Made by a program: the position numbers and the translations under genes. Below the pieces are notes generated by a model. It was not told the DNA's origin. It did not search any database and worked only from the letters and a program-made list of their open reading frames with translations. From an uncultured Pseudoxanthomonas sp. (lineage in GTDB: Bacteria; Pseudomonadota; Gammaproteobacteria; Xanthomonadales; Xanthomonadaceae): a stretch of 37,298 bases of DNA. This document shows, one piece after another, positions 1 through 9,019 of this stretch (position 1 is its first letter; every line of letters starts with the position of its first letter). The stretch lies in the NCBI RefSeq assembly GCF_946886695.1, contig NZ_CAMPJD010000048.1, positions 1 to 37,298 on the forward strand. Reading direction: 5' to 3'.

Positions 1-88
1 GATGGAAGAGCAGGTGATCGACTGGATCGCCGAGCGCGCCCAGCACACCGAGCAGACGCTTTCCTTCCAGGAAGCCATCCGCAACTGA
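1..88 (+). CDS. tig: Trigger factor, C-terminal end (partial)
   Basis: Only the last 28 codons are in the window, read from base 2 to the TGA at 86-88, ending in FQEAIRN. Trigger factor is the ribosome-bound chaperone and prolyl isomerase that meets nascent chains at the exit tunnel. The visible piece belongs to the end of the C-terminal substrate-binding domain. The call rests on similarity of this tail to proteobacterial trigger factors and on the classical order tig-clpP-clpX-lon. A stem-loop follows 21 nt after the stop, so tig is probably transcribed apart from clpP. The start and the ribosome-binding and PPIase domains lie outside the window. Confidence 0.85.
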   Translation, partial: MEEQVIDWIAERAQHTEQTLSFQEAIRN

Positions 89-109
89 GCCGGGCACCCG
101 TCCGGGCAG

Positions 110-140
110 AAGGTCCGGCTATCCTAGGCCGGACCTTTCC
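110..140 (+). terminator. Stem-loop between tig and clpP, probable tig terminator
   Basis: A 10-bp perfect stem (AAGGTCCGGC at 110-119 with GCCGGACCTT at 128-137) closes an 8-nt loop and ends in TTTCC. The T-run is short, so it may terminate only in part and let some tig transcripts read into clpP. Confidence 0.5.
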
Positions 141-164
141 ACGAACGACAGGCGCGAAAACCGA

Positions 165-791
165 ATGAGCATCCAAACCCAAGCCCTCAACCTGGTGCCG
201 ATGGTGGTCGAACAGACCAGCCGCGGCGAGCGCGCCTACGACATCTACTCCCGCCTGCTGAAGGAACGCGTCATCTTCCTGGTCGGCGGCGTGGATGACC
301 ACGTGGCGAACGTCATCGTGGCCCAGATGCTGTTCCTCGAAGCGGAGAATCCCGAGAAGGACATCAGCCTGTACATCAATTCGCCGGGTGGCGTGGTGAC
401 GGCGGGCATGGCGATCTACGACACCATGCAGTACATCAAGCCGGACGTCAGCACCATCTGCGTGGGCCAGGCGGCCAGCATGGGCGCGCTGCTGCTGGCG
501 TCGGGCGCGAAGGGCAAGCGGTATGCGCTGCCGAACTCGCGCGTGATGATCCACCAGCCGCTGGGGGGCTTCCAGGGCCAGGCGACGGACATCGACATCC
601 ATGCCCGCGAGATCCTGACCCTGCGTGCCCGGCTGAACGAAATCCTGGCCAAGCACACCGGGCAGTCGCTGGAGACGATCGAGCGCGACACCGAGCGCGA
701 CAACTTCAAGAGTGCGGCCGATGCCCAGGCCTACGGATTGGTCGACCAGGTGCTGGAACGTCGCCCGGACGACTCCATCCAGTCGGCCTGA
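165..791 (+). CDS. clpP: ATP-dependent Clp protease proteolytic subunit ClpP
   Basis: ClpP is the cytosolic serine peptidase that forms a double heptameric barrel and degrades proteins unfolded and fed in by ClpX or ClpA. At 208 residues it has the usual length. The catalytic triad is visible: Ser105 in [12 protein letters not shown], His130 in RVMIHQPLG and Asp179 in RDTERDNF, with the same 25- and 49-residue spacings as in Escherichia coli ClpP. The N-terminal residues correspond to a short propeptide. The ATG at 165 has no strong Shine-Dalgarno sequence; AGGCG lies about 11 nt upstream. The partner clpX follows 127 nt downstream with its own promoter candidate. Nothing in the sequence suggests loss of function. 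Confidence 0.98.
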   Translation: MSIQTQALNLVPMVVEQTSRGERAYDIYSRLLKERVIFLVGGVDDHVANVIVAQMLFLEAENPEKDISLYINSPGGVVTAGMAIYDTMQYIKPDVSTICVGQAASMGALLLASGAKGKRYALPNSRVMIHQPLGGFQGQATDIDIHAREILTLRARLNEILAKHTGQSLETIERDTERDNFKSAADAQAYGLVDQVLERRPDDSIQSA

Positions 792-842
792 TTCCCCGGA
801 TTGCCCGCTTTTACGGCACGAATCCCCTGTTCACGGGCCCGG

Positions 843-870
843 CTGACACGCCGGGGCCGTGTGCTATTCT
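843..870 (+). promoter_or_regulatory. Candidate sigma70 promoter for clpX
   Basis: CTGACA (843-848, five of six to consensus) and TATTCT (865-870) are separated by 16 nt, and the -10 is preceded by TG one base away, an extended -10. The start site would fall near 877, giving a leader of about 40 nt before the clpX ATG. Confidence 0.5.
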
Positions 871-918
871 CCGACCGCAAGCCCCCGAGGGCAGGTTGAG
901 CGACCGAGTATTACCAGC

Positions 919-2202
919 ATGAGCGAAGATCGTCAGGGCCGTTCCGGCGACAGCACCAAAATCCTGTACTGCTCGTTCTGCGGCAAGAGCCAGCACGAGG
1001 TGCGCAAGCTGATCGCGGGTCCCAGCGTGTTCATCTGCGATGAATGCGTGGAGCTGTGCAACGACATCATCCGCGAGGAGCTGGAGGAGAAGGCGCAGTC
1101 GGCCCGTAGCCACCTGCCCAAGCCGCGCGAGATCCTCGAAGTCCTGGATCAGTACGTGATCGGCCAGAACCGGGCCAAGCGCACGCTGGCGGTGGCGGTC
1201 TACAACCACTACAAGCGCATCGAGAGCCGCAGCAAGAACGATGAGGTCGAGCTGGCCAAGTCCAACATCCTGCTGGCCGGCCCGACAGGTTCCGGCAAGA
1301 CCCTGCTGGCCGAGACGCTGGCGCGCCTGCTCAACGTGCCGTTCACCATCGCCGACGCCACCACGCTGACCGAAGCCGGTTACGTGGGCGAGGACGTGGA
1401 GAACATCATCCAGAAGCTGCTGCAGAAGTGCGATTACGATGTCGACAAGGCGCAGCAGGGCATCGTCTACATCGACGAGATCGACAAGATCTCGCGCAAG
1501 AGCGAGAACCCGTCGATCACCCGCGATGTATCGGGTGAGGGCGTGCAGCAGGCGCTGCTGAAGCTCATCGAAGGTACCGTGGCCAGCGTTCCGCCACAGG
1601 GCGGGCGCAAGCATCCGCAGCAGGAATTCCTGCAGGTCGATACGAAGAACATCCTGTTCATTTGCGGGGGCGCGTTCGCCGGCCTGGACAAGATTATCCA
1701 GCAGCGCAGCACCGAGGCCGGCGGCATCGGGTTCGGCGCCAAGGTGAAGAGTTCCGAGAAGAAGTCGGAAATCGGCAAGGTGCTGTCGGAGGTCGAGCCG
1801 GAAGACCTGATCAAGTTCGGCCTGATTCCCGAATTCGTGGGCCGCCTGCCGGTGGTCGCGACGCTGGAGGAACTGGACGAGACCGCGCTGGTCAAGATCC
1901 TGACCGAGCCGAAGAACGCCATCACCAAGCAGTTCAAGAAGCTGTTCGAGATGGAGGGCGTGGAACTGGAGTTCCGCGCGGATGCCCTGTCCGCCATCGC
2001 CCGCAAGGCGCTCAAGCGAAAGACCGGCGCCCGTGGCCTGCGCACCATCGTCGAGTCGGTGCTACTGGACACGATGTACGAACTGCCGTCGCTGGAAAAC
2101 GTCAGCAAGGTGGTCGTGGACGAGTCGGTCATCGAGCACAAGTCCGAGCCGTACCTGATCTACCAGAATCCGCCCGCACCGAAGGTCGCGGCGGCCGAGT
2201 GA
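919..2202 (+). CDS. clpX: ATP-dependent Clp protease ATPase subunit ClpX
   Basis: ClpX is the hexameric AAA+ unfoldase that recognises tagged substrates and threads them into ClpP. The chosen ATG at 919 gives 427 residues, the family length; the frame is open 20 codons further upstream, but that extension is not protein-like. Visible parts in order: a zinc-binding domain with Cys18, Cys21, Cys40 and Cys43; Walker A GPTGSGKT at 121-128; the pore loop GYVG at 154-157; Walker B VYIDEID at 183-189; the IGF tripeptide in GGIGFGAKV that docks on ClpP; and the sensor-2 motif GARGLR near the C-terminus. It lies downstream of clpP and is followed by a strong terminator. Confidence 0.98.
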   Translation: MSEDRQGRSGDSTKILYCSFCGKSQHEVRKLIAGPSVFICDECVELCNDIIREELEEKAQSARSHLPKPREILEVLDQYVIGQNRAKRTLAVAVYNHYKRIESRSKNDEVELAKSNILLAGPTGSGKTLLAETLARLLNVPFTIADATTLTEAGYVGEDVENIIQKLLQKCDYDVDKAQQGIVYIDEIDKISRKSENPSITRDVSGEGVQQALLKLIEGTVASVPPQGGRKHPQQEFLQVDTKNILFICGGAFAGLDKIIQQRSTEAGGIGFGAKVKSSEKKSEIGKVLSEVEPEDLIKFGLIPEFVGRLPVVATLEELDETALVKILTEPKNAITKQFKKLFEMEGVELEFRADALSAIARKALKRKTGARGLRTIVESVLLDTMYELPSLENVSKVVVDESVIEHKSEPYLIYQNPPAPKVAAAE

Positions 2203-2225
2203 CCGGCCCCGCGAAGCGGTCTACG

Positions 2226-2254
2226 ACAGGCGCCCTGGTGGCGCCTGTTCATTT
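2226..2254 (+). terminator. Rho-independent terminator after clpX
   Basis: A perfect 9-bp stem, ACAGGCGCC (2226-2234) with GGCGCCTGT (2240-2248), loop CTGGT, is followed by TCATTTT. It separates clpX from lon. Confidence 0.75.
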
Positions 2255-2305
2255 TCCGCGCGCCGATTCCAACGCACTGCTTTTGTTGCAGTTTCCAGCC
2301 CGCTA

Positions 2306-2333
2306 TTGCATCCCGATGCCGATGGCCCCATAA
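2306..2333 (+). promoter_or_regulatory. Candidate heat-shock (sigma32-type) promoter of lon
   Basis: TTGCAT (2306-2311) and CCCCATAA (2326-2333) are 14 nt apart. This resembles the sigma32 consensus CTTGAA-N13-15-CCCCATNT, and lon is a classical sigma32 target. The -35 match is imperfect, so this is a candidate only. A second GGCCCCAT copy follows at 2336-2343. Confidence 0.35.
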
Positions 2334-2385
2334 CGGCCCCATTGGTGTTTCGATGCCCCGTATTCCGCACTTCGCTGGAGCCCCC

Positions 2386-4842
2386 ATGCCCCGCAACCCC
2401 CAGACTGAAACCCTCGACCTGCCGGTCCTGCCGCTACGCGACGTGGTGGTGTTTCCGCACATGGTCATCCCGCTGTTCGTCGGGCGCGACAAATCCATGC
2501 GTGCGCTGGAACAGGCGATGGAGGCCGACAAACGCATCATCCTGCTCGCGCAGAAGTCCGCAGAAACCGACGATCCCGCTGCCGCCGACGTGTACACGGT
2601 CGGCACCCTGGCACAGGTGCTGCAGTTGCTGAAGCTGCCCGACGGCACGATCAAGGTGCTGGTCGAGGGCACGGCACGCATCAGCGTTTCCAACGTGGAC
2701 GAACGCGATGGCGCGCTGTATGGGCAGGGCGAGGAGATCGACTCCACCGACGGACGCGAGCCGCGCGAGATCGAGGCGGTCGCGCGTTCGCTGATGGGCC
2801 TGTTCGAGCAGTATGTGAAGACCAACCGCAAGCTGCCGCCCGAACTGCTGCAGACACTGGCAGGCATCGACGAACCCAGCCGGCTGGCCGATACCATCGC
2901 CGCGCACCTGGGCGTGCGCCTCAGCGACAAGCAGCGCTTGCTGGAGACCATCGAAGTCGGTGAGCGGCTCGAACTGCTGGTCGGTTTCGTCGACGGCGAG
3001 ATCGACGTGCAGCAGTTGGAGAAGCGCATCCGCGGCCGCGTGAAGTCGCAGATGGAGAAAAGCCAGCGCGAGTACTACCTCAACGAGCAGATGAAGGCCA
3101 TCCAGAAGGAACTGGGTGAACTCGACGAAGCGCCCAACGAACTGGAGGACCTGGCGCGACGGATCGCCGAGGCGGGCATGCCGAAGCCGGTTGAGACCAA
3201 GGCGCGCAACGAGCTCAACAAGCTCAAGCAGATGTCGCCGATGTCGGCCGAAGCCGCCGTCGTGCGCAACTACCTGGACTGGGTGCTGGGCGTGCCGTGG
3301 AACAAGCGCACCAAGGTACGCAAGGACCTGAAGGTCGCGCAGGACACGCTGGACGCCGACCACTACGGTCTGGAGAAGGTCAAGGAGCGCATTCTCGAAT
3401 ATCTCGCGGTGCAGTCGCGTGTGAAGAAGCTGCGCGGGCCGATCCTGTGCCTGGTCGGTCCTCCGGGCGTAGGCAAGACCTCGCTGGGCCAGAGCATCGC
3501 GAAGGCGACCAACCGCAAGTTCGTCCGCATGTCGCTGGGTGGCGTGCGCGACGAGGCCGAGATTCGTGGGCATCGTCGCACCTACGTGGGTTCGATGCCG
3601 GGCCGCATCGTGCAGAACCTCAACAAGACCGGCAGCAAGAACCCGCTGTTCGTGCTGGACGAGATCGACAAGATGTCGATGGACTTCCGCGGCGATCCTT
3701 CTTCGGCCCTGCTTGAGGTGCTCGATCCTGAGCAGAACAACGCGTTCAACGATCACTACCTGGAAGTGGACCTGGATCTGTCCGAGGTGATGTTCGTCGC
3801 CACGTCGAACTCGCTGAACATCCCCGGCCCGTTGCTGGACCGCATGGAAGTGATCCGCATCCCGGGATACACCGAGGATGAGAAGGTCAACATCGCGCAG
3901 CGTTACCTTGTCCCGAAGCAGCTGAAGGCCAACGGCCTGAAGGCGGACGAGCTGAAGATCGCCGAAAGCGCGATCCGCGATCTGGTCCGTTATTACACCC
4001 GCGAATCGGGCGTGCGCAACCTGGAGCGCGAAGTCGCCAAGATCTGCCGCAAGGTGGTGAAGGAGATCGCACTGGGCGGGGCCAAGGCGCTGGCAAAGAA
4101 GAAGACGACGAAGGCGGCGACGGTGCAGGTCGCGTCGAAGAACCTGGAAAAGTACTCCGGCGTGCGCCGCTACGATTTCGGGCGTGCGGAAGAGCAGAAC
4201 GAGATCGGCCTGGTGACTGGCCTGGCCTGGACTGAAGTCGGTGGCGACCTGCTCCAGATCGAGGTTGCGCTGGTGCCTGGCAAGGGCGGCATGATGCTGA
4301 CCGGCCAGCTTGGCGACGTGATGAAGGAATCGGGTTCCGCCGCATTGTCGGTAGTGCGCAGTCGCGCAACCAGCCTGGGAGTGGATGCGGAATTCCTGCA
4401 GAAGCACGACGTGCACCTGCACGTGCCGGATGGCGCCACGCCGAAGGACGGGCCCAGCGCGGGCATCGCGATGGCGACGGCGCTGGTGTCGGCGCTGACG
4501 AAGAATCCGGTTCGCGCCAACGTCGCCATGACCGGCGAGATCACGCTGCGTGGCCGCGTCACCGCGATCGGCGGCCTGAAGGAGAAGTTGCTCGCGGCGC
4601 TGCGTGGCGGCATCACCACCGTGATCATTCCGGACGAGAACAAGAAAGACCTCGCGGATATCCCCGCCAACGTCACCGAGGGTATGAAGATCGTGCCGGT
4701 GAAGTGGATCGACGAAGTGCTGGACCTGGCACTGGAGCGCCCGCTGGCGCCGGTACCCGCCGATGGCGGCGGCGAGCGCACGGTGCCGACGGCGGAGAAG
4801 GAAAGCGGCAAAGGGTCGCAACAACCGGACGTGAAGCACTGA
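2386..4842 (+). CDS. lon: ATP-dependent protease La (Lon)
   Basis: Lon is the cytosolic hexameric AAA+ serine protease that removes damaged proteins and short-lived regulators. I chose the ATG at 2386 (818 residues) because GGAG sits 5 nt upstream; an in-frame ATG at 2353 would add 11 residues. The N-terminal LON domain starts with [19 protein letters not shown], a coiled region follows near residues 200-300, and Walker A GPPGVGKT lies at 358-365. The protease domain carries the Ser-Lys dyad, Ser691 in KDGPSAG and Lys734 in GGLKEK, with the 43-residue spacing of Escherichia coli Lon. A Lys/Ala-rich stretch around [11 protein letters not shown] (about 4090-4130) lies between the ATPase and protease domains. 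hupB follows, as in many proteobacteria. Confidence 0.98.
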   Translation: MPRNPQTETLDLPVLPLRDVVVFPHMVIPLFVGRDKSMRALEQAMEADKRIILLAQKSAETDDPAAADVYTVGTLAQVLQLLKLPDGTIKVLVEGTARISVSNVDERDGALYGQGEEIDSTDGREPREIEAVARSLMGLFEQYVKTNRKLPPELLQTLAGIDEPSRLADTIAAHLGVRLSDKQRLLETIEVGERLELLVGFVDGEIDVQQLEKRIRGRVKSQMEKSQREYYLNEQMKAIQKELGELDEAPNELEDLARRIAEAGMPKPVETKARNELNKLKQMSPMSAEAAVVRNYLDWVLGVPWNKRTKVRKDLKVAQDTLDADHYGLEKVKERILEYLAVQSRVKKLRGPILCLVGPPGVGKTSLGQSIAKATNRKFVRMSLGGVRDEAEIRGHRRTYVGSMPGRIVQNLNKTGSKNPLFVLDEIDKMSMDFRGDPSSALLEVLDPEQNNAFNDHYLEVDLDLSEVMFVATSNSLNIPGPLLDRMEVIRIPGYTEDEKVNIAQRYLVPKQLKANGLKADELKIAESAIRDLVRYYTRESGVRNLEREVAKICRKVVKEIALGGAKALAKKKTTKAATVQVASKNLEKYSGVRRYDFGRAEEQNEIGLVTGLAWTEVGGDLLQIEVALVPGKGGMMLTGQLGDVMKESGSAALSVVRSRATSLGVDAEFLQKHDVHLHVPDGATPKDGPSAGIAMATALVSALTKNPVRANVAMTGEITLRGRVTAIGGLKEKLLAALRGGITTVIIPDENKKDLADIPANVTEGMKIVPVKWIDEVLDLALERPLAPVPADGGGERTVPTAEKESGKGSQQPDVKH

Positions 4843-4871
4843 ACGATGTGACGGATGGGGGCTCGAATCGC

Positions 4872-4919
4872 CCCGAAACCCGCGTCATTACTGGGTTTTC
4901 GGGTTGCGTGGCTTTTTTT
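4872..4919 (+). terminator. Probable lon terminator
   Basis: CCCGAAACCC (4872-4881) pairs with GGGTTTTCGGG (4893-4903) with one bulged T, over an 11-nt loop. A run of seven T follows at 4913-4919, nine bases after the stem, so the geometry is not ideal. Confidence 0.5.
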
Positions 4920-4932
4920 GCACTGGTATAAC
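4904..4932 (+). promoter_or_regulatory. Candidate hupB promoter
   Basis: TTGCGT (4904-4909) and TATAAC (4927-4932) are 17 nt apart. The nonamer TATAACGAC at 4927-4935 recurs at 4976-4984, so a second start site closer to hupB is possible, though it lacks a good -35. Confidence 0.5.
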
Positions 4933-5060
4933 GACGACACCCGCGCGCATGGGGCGATGCCTTACTGCGTGTGGATATAACGACCGGTTCCCGTGAGGCA
5001 AGCGATGCCCCGTGGTTCCGGTTACTCATTCCGCGGTTGTGCCGCAAAGGGAGTTACTCA

Positions 5061-5333
5061 ATGAACAAAACCGAATTGATCGATGCCGTCGCCGACGAAG
5101 CCGAAGTGTCCAAGGCCGAAGCTGGCCGCGCCGTCGACGCCGTCATCTCCAGCATCACCAAGGCCCTCAAGAAGGGCGACACCGTGACGCTGGTCGGCTT
5201 CGGCACCTTCCAGGTCCGCAAGCGTGCAGCACGCACGGGCCGCAACCCGAAGACCGGCGACACCATCAAGATCAAGGCGTCCAAGAACCCGGCCTTCAAG
5301 GCTGGCAAAGCCCTGAAGGATGCCGTAAACTAA
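5061..5333 (+). CDS. hupB: DNA-binding protein HU-beta
   Basis: HU is a small histone-like protein that bends and compacts DNA as a dimer. The ATG at 5061 is supported by AAGGGAG about 8 nt upstream and by the length of 90 residues, standard for HU; the open frame extends 30 codons upstream but that part is not HU-like. The signature [18 protein letters not shown], the start of the DNA-clamping beta arm, lies in the second half, and the protein ends in the usual [13 protein letters not shown]. hupB downstream of lon is the normal arrangement. The tRNA-Val gene begins only 38 nt after the stop without an obvious promoter or terminator between, so the two may share a transcript. Confidence 0.98.
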   Translation: MNKTELIDAVADEAEVSKAEAGRAVDAVISSITKALKKGDTVTLVGFGTFQVRKRAARTGRNPKTGDTIKIKASKNPAFKAGKALKDAVN

Positions 5334-5371
5334 TCGACTCGCTGCCGATGGCAGGGTGCGTGATGCACCTG

Positions 5372-5446
5372 GGGTGCTTAGCTCAGCGGTAGAGCGTCTC
5401 CCTTACACGGAGAGGGTCGGGGGTTCGAAACCCTCAGCACCCACCA
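5372..5446 (+). tRNA. tRNA-Val (anticodon TAC)
   Basis: Acceptor GGGTGCT (5372-5378) pairs with AGCACCC (5436-5442). The anticodon stem TCTCC/GGAGA encloses CTTACAC with anticodon TAC, and the T-loop is GTTCGAA. CCA is encoded at 5444-5446. The sequence resembles Escherichia coli tRNA-Val(TAC). Confidence 0.97.
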
Positions 5447-5510
5447 CCTCGGGGCGATGCAAGGTTAAAAAATTTGCAGGACGGTCTAGCGTAAACCGCG
5501 TAAATCGTCT

Positions 5511-5516
5511 TACAAT
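5511..5516 (+). promoter_or_regulatory. Candidate -10 element of tRNA-Asp
   Basis: TACAAT lies 14 nt before the tRNA-Asp gene, giving a start site near 5523. No convincing -35 hexamer is visible at 16-18 nt. Confidence 0.4.
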
Positions 5517-5530
5517 GTTTGTCTCAGCGC

Positions 5531-5607
5531 GGAGTGGTAGTTCAGTCGGTTAGAATGCTGGCCTGTCACGCCGGAGGTCGCGGGTTCGAGTCCCGTCCAC
5601 TCCGCCA
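5531..5607 (+). tRNA. tRNA-Asp (anticodon GTC)
   Basis: Acceptor GGAGTGG pairs with CCACTCC. The anticodon loop CTGTCAC carries GTC, the T-loop is GTTCGAG, and CCA is encoded at 5605-5607. A strong terminator follows. Confidence 0.97.
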
Positions 5608-5617
5608 TTACACCCGG

Positions 5618-5650
5618 AAAGCCCGCGAAAGCGGGCTTTCTGCTTTCTGT
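5618..5650 (+). terminator. Terminator after tRNA-Asp
   Basis: A 9-bp stem, AAAGCCCGC (5618-5626) with GCGGGCTTT (5631-5639), closed by a GAAA tetraloop and followed by a T-rich stretch. Confidence 0.75.
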
Positions 5651-5773
5651 TCGTGTCACGCCGCACTGTGACCGGGAAGGTGCTCCCCGGCAGCGTGATC
5701 CGCTAGGTGGCGAGACGCCGTTGTCCCGGCACGCTAAACTGCGCGGCTGAAAGAATCCGAGCCCCGTGCACAC

Positions 5774-7750
5774 ATGCTGCAGAAACTCCGCGACAAAACC
5801 TCCGGCTGGGTCGCCAGCCTGATCCTGGGCCTGCTGATCATTCCGTTCGCCTTCGTCGGCGTGAACGAGTACATGACCGGTGGCACCGCCAGCGACGTGG
5901 CCCTGGTCGAAGCGCCGCCGACGTGGTGGGAGTCGGCACCGCAATGGTGGCCGGCTTCGATGCTGTGGCAGCGCGAGGAAGTCACCCAGGATGAATTCCG
6001 CGCCGCATTCGAGCAGGCGCGTCAGCAGCAGCGACAGGCGCAGGGTGAGGCGTTCGATCCGCGCGAGTTCGAGAGTGTCGACAACAAGCGCAAGGTGCTC
6101 GAGCAACTGATCGAGCAGAAGGTGCTGGCGCTGGCGTCCAAGCGCGCCGGTATCGTCGTGGGCGATGCAGCCGTGCAGAAGATGATCCTGAGCGAGCCCG
6201 CGTTCCAGATCGACGGCAAGTTCAGCCAGGAGCAGTACCAGTTGCTGCTGTCGTCGCAGGTGCCTGCGATCTCGCCACTGAAGTTCCAGGAAGACCAGCG
6301 CGAACGGCTGCGCATGATGCTGGTGCCCCAGGCGATCAGCGATTCCGACTTCGTCACCGAGGGCGAGCAGGAGCGCATGTGGAAGTTGCTGGGCGAAACG
6401 CGCGACATCGGCATTGCCCTGTTGCCGCCGGCTGCCGAGGACGCCACGCCTGTCAGCGATGCGGACATCAAGACCTGGTATGACGGGCACAAGGACGACT
6501 TCAAGCAGTCGGAGCAGGTCTCGCTGGAGTATCTGGAAATCAATGGGGCCACGCTGCCGGTCGCGGCGGTGGCCGACGAGGTTGCGTTGCGCAAGCGCTA
6601 CGACGCGGAGAAGTCGCGTTTCGTATCGCCCGAGCAGCGCGTGGTCGCCCACATCCTGATTGCGGCCGACGCGACTGCCGATGCTGCTACGCAGAAGAAG
6701 GCGGAAGAAAAAGCCGCTGCGTTGGCCAAGCAGGCGCGTGAGGGTGCCGACTTCGCGGCGCTGGCGCGCGCCAATTCCGAGGACCCGGGTTCGAAGGACA
6801 TGGGTGGCGAGCTGCCGCCGTTCGCGAAGGACGGTTCGATGGTGAAGCCCTTCGAGGACGCCGCGTTCGCCATGCAGGCCGGTGAGATACGCGGGCCGGT
6901 GAAGAGCGATTTCGGTTACCACGTGCTGCAGTTGAAGCAGGTCACGGGCGGTACCGGTCGCAGCTTCGAGGAAGTGCGCGACGAACTGGCGGCTGAAGAA
7001 GCCAGCAGTGAGCGCGATCGCGCGTTCAACGACCTTGCTGGCCGCGTGGTCAATGAAACGCTGAAGAATCCGACCGCGCTCGCCCCCGCCGCGCAGGCCA
7101 CGGGGCTGCCGCTGCAGAAGGTCGGTCCGTTCTCCCGCACCGATCCGCAGGGCATCGCGACCGTACCGGCCGTGCTCCGTGCCGCCTTCTCGGACACGCT
7201 GGTCCAGGATGGCACGATCAGCGATCCGATCGAGATCGCCCCCAACCACAGCGTCGTCATCCGGGTCACCCAGCACACACCGGAACAGGCGTTGCCGATG
7301 GACAAGGCGCGTGATGCGGTGGTGGTGGCCATCCGTGCCGACCGCCGGGAGAAAGCTGCGCAGGCTGCCGCAGATGCGCTGGTCGCGCGGGTGCAGAAGG
7401 GCGAATCGCTGGCGACCATCGCCACGGCCGACGGTCTGCGCTACAACGAACTGCCCGGCCTGCGTCGTGGCATGCCGATGCCGACGGCCGAGGCGAACGA
7501 GGCGATCTTCGCCGCCGCGCGCCCTGCTGAAGGCAAGGCGACGGCGGGCAAGGTGGCGCTGGGTGACGGTGCCTACGCCATCTTCACCGTCAACAAGGTG
7601 ACGGAGGGAGCGATCGCCGACATGCCGCCCGAAGAGCGCGCGACGATGCAGCAGCAGATGACGCAGTTGAACGGCGGCATTGCGACACAGGCGTACGTCG
7701 ACGCGCTGCGCAAGCGTTTCAAGGTCGAAGTGTTCGAAGACCGGCTCTGA
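5774..7750 (+). CDS. ppiD: PpiD-like periplasmic chaperone / peptidyl-prolyl isomerase
   Basis: PpiD is anchored in the inner membrane at the Sec translocon exit and helps newly exported proteins fold. The protein has 658 residues. It has a short cytosolic N-terminus, one membrane segment at about residues 12-30, a SurA-like chaperone region, and a parvulin (PpiC) domain around residues 290-395 with VVAHILIAAD, the SEDPGSKDMGGELP loop and FGYHVLQL. A more degenerate C-terminal half ends the protein. The ppiD position after hupB and tRNAs matches its gammaproteobacterial neighbourhood. A Trp-rich stretch at residues 51-65 (five Trp in 15 positions) directly after the membrane anchor is unusual. 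A terminator follows the stop. TAAACT at 5734-5739 is a possible -10. Confidence 0.93.
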   Translation: MLQKLRDKTSGWVASLILGLLIIPFAFVGVNEYMTGGTASDVALVEAPPTWWESAPQWWPASMLWQREEVTQDEFRAAFEQARQQQRQAQGEAFDPREFESVDNKRKVLEQLIEQKVLALASKRAGIVVGDAAVQKMILSEPAFQIDGKFSQEQYQLLLSSQVPAISPLKFQEDQRERLRMMLVPQAISDSDFVTEGEQERMWKLLGETRDIGIALLPPAAEDATPVSDADIKTWYDGHKDDFKQSEQVSLEYLEINGATLPVAAVADEVALRKRYDAEKSRFVSPEQRVVAHILIAADATADAATQKKAEEKAAALAKQAREGADFAALARANSEDPGSKDMGGELPPFAKDGSMVKPFEDAAFAMQAGEIRGPVKSDFGYHVLQLKQVTGGTGRSFEEVRDELAAEEASSERDRAFNDLAGRVVNETLKNPTALAPAAQATGLPLQKVGPFSRTDPQGIATVPAVLRAAFSDTLVQDGTISDPIEIAPNHSVVIRVTQHTPEQALPMDKARDAVVVAIRADRREKAAQAAADALVARVQKGESLATIATADGLRYNELPGLRRGMPMPTAEANEAIFAAARPAEGKATAGKVALGDGAYAIFTVNKVTEGAIADMPPEERATMQQQMTQLNGGIATQAYVDALRKRFKVEVFEDRL

Positions 7751-7775
7751 GCCGGGTATCCCTCGCCCCGTGAAG

Positions 7776-7803
7776 AATCCCGCCGAACGGCGGGATTTTT
7801 TTT
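7776..7803 (+). terminator. Terminator after ppiD
   Basis: AATCCCGCC (7776-7784) pairs with GGCGGGATT (7789-7797) around GAAC, followed by an uninterrupted T-run to 7803. It also lies just past the stop of the convergent mltD-like gene, but lacks a T-run on that strand. Confidence 0.85.
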
Positions 7804-7819
7804 CAGCCCGGCCCGCGCA

Positions 7820-9019
7820 TCAGGCCGGATCGTCGTCCAGCTTCAGCACCATGCCTGGGCGAAGGACGGCGTCCGCTTTCAGGCCATTCACGCGCAGCAG
7901 GTGCGCGGTGGAAATGCCGTACCGGCGCGCGATGGTCCAGGCCGACTCGCCGCTTCTCACAACGTGCGTGCGTGAAGGGGCGGGTTCGCTGCCAAGCATG
8001 TCCGCGCTGGCTACGGCGGGTCGGGGGGCAGGGGTGTCACTCACGCCGGTTGCGCTGTCGTCGCCGGTGATGGCGGGTGCGAGCAATCGCAAGGGCTTCG
8101 TTCCGCGGCTGAAGCGGCCTGCAAGCGCAGGATTGAGGCGTTTGAGAAGCGTGGCGGATTGTTGCTGGCTGCGCGCCCAGGATTCAAGTGTGGCGTCCCC
8201 TGGCAGCGTGTGTGCCGCCAAACGCGGCACGGGGCGGTCCATCTGTCGCAGCCAGGCATCGCGGTCGTCGGCCTGCTGGAAGATGCAGGCGAGCGCGTGC
8301 AGTTTTTCCACGTAGGCGTACGTGATGCCGGATAGGCCGGGCAATTCCGCTGGCCTTGCATTGCGTGCGTTCATGCCTGCGCGGCGCATGGATTGCAGCA
8401 CGCGGTATTCCCCCGCGTTGTAGGCCATCACCGCCAGCCTCCAGTCGCCGCCGAACATGCCGTGCAATGTCTTGAGGTAGCGGATGGCCGCCTGCGTGGA
8501 GTCCACCGGAGACAGCCGTCCGTCGTAGCCCTCGCGCATGGGGACGCCGTGGTTGCGGGCCGTGATGCCGATGAATTGCCACAGCCCTGCTGGGCCGCTG
8601 GGGTTGCGCGCACCGGGCTTGTAGCCACTTTCGACGAACGGGATGAGCGCGAACTCGGTGGGCAGGTGGGCATCGCGCAGGGCATCGACCACGTAGCCGA
8701 ACAGCGGCAGCAGGTCTTCCTGTGCGCTGGCGAGCTGGCCTGGCGCATGGCTGAAGTGCTTTTTCCAGCGGCCATTCGTTGCCTGGCTGTCGCACTCCGG
8801 ATCGGCGAGCCCATCACGGAAGCGCTGGTAGATATTCAGGCCGCTGCGCTGGTGCGTGGCGAGCAGGCTCGCGGGAGCAAGCGGATCGACCGCTGGCGCT
8901 TCTGGCATTGGTGCCTGCGTCTCGATGGAGGGCGCAGGATCGGCGCCCATCGCAGCGTGGGAGGTGATGGCCAAGGCTGCGGCGAGGATCGCCCGGTGCA
9001 TTAGGTTGCGTCTGCTCAT
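7820..9019 (-). CDS. mltD: MltD-like lytic transglycosylase with LysM domain
   Basis: Lytic transglycosylases cleave the glycan strands of peptidoglycan to 1,6-anhydro-muropeptides. I start at the ATG at 9019, which overlaps the gloB stop as ATGA and gives 399 residues with a clean signal sequence; an ATG at 9040 would add seven residues and has GAGG just upstream. The SLT domain (about residues 95-260) has the catalytic Glu130 in PFVESGY, followed by SGPAGLWQFI and AYNAGEYR. A single LysM domain fills residues 351-399. Escherichia coli MltD is a lipoprotein with more than one LysM; here there is no lipobox Cys, so the product should be free in the periplasm. It is translationally coupled to gloB. 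Confidence 0.88.
   Translation of the reverse strand: MSRRNLMHRAILAAALAITSHAAMGADPAPSIETQAPMPEAPAVDPLAPASLLATHQRSGLNIYQRFRDGLADPECDSQATNGRWKKHFSHAPGQLASAQEDLLPLFGYVVDALRDAHLPTEFALIPFVESGYKPGARNPSGPAGLWQFIGITARNHGVPMREGYDGRLSPVDSTQAAIRYLKTLHGMFGGDWRLAVMAYNAGEYRVLQSMRRAGMNARNARPAELPGLSGITYAYVEKLHALACIFQQADDRDAWLRQMDRPVPRLAAHTLPGDATLESWARSQQQSATLLKRLNPALAGRFSRGTKPLRLLAPAITGDDSATGVSDTPAPRPAVASADMLGSEPAPSRTHVVRSGESAWTIARRYGISTAHLLRVNGLKADAVLRPGMVLKLDDDPA

Noticed and set aside
811..858. Short hairpins after clpP as a terminator
   Set aside because: No stem longer than a few base pairs with a following T-run could be drawn.
859..918. Upstream extension of clpX by 20 codons
   Set aside because: It includes the promoter -10 region, and ClpX homologues begin near the ATG at 919.
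2434..4839. 801-codon open frame antisense to lon, and similar long antisense frames at 5510-7276, 27611-29395, 32017-33570 and 34087-35886
   Set aside because: They mirror real genes in a G+C-rich genome, where antisense frames lack stops. Their products are low-complexity His/Arg/Gln- or Ser/Arg-rich and match no family I know, while the opposite strand encodes intact conserved proteins.
5372..5607. tRNA genes as attachment sites of an integrated element
   Set aside because: No integrase, no direct repeat of the tRNA 3' ends and only core genes follow any of the four tRNAs.
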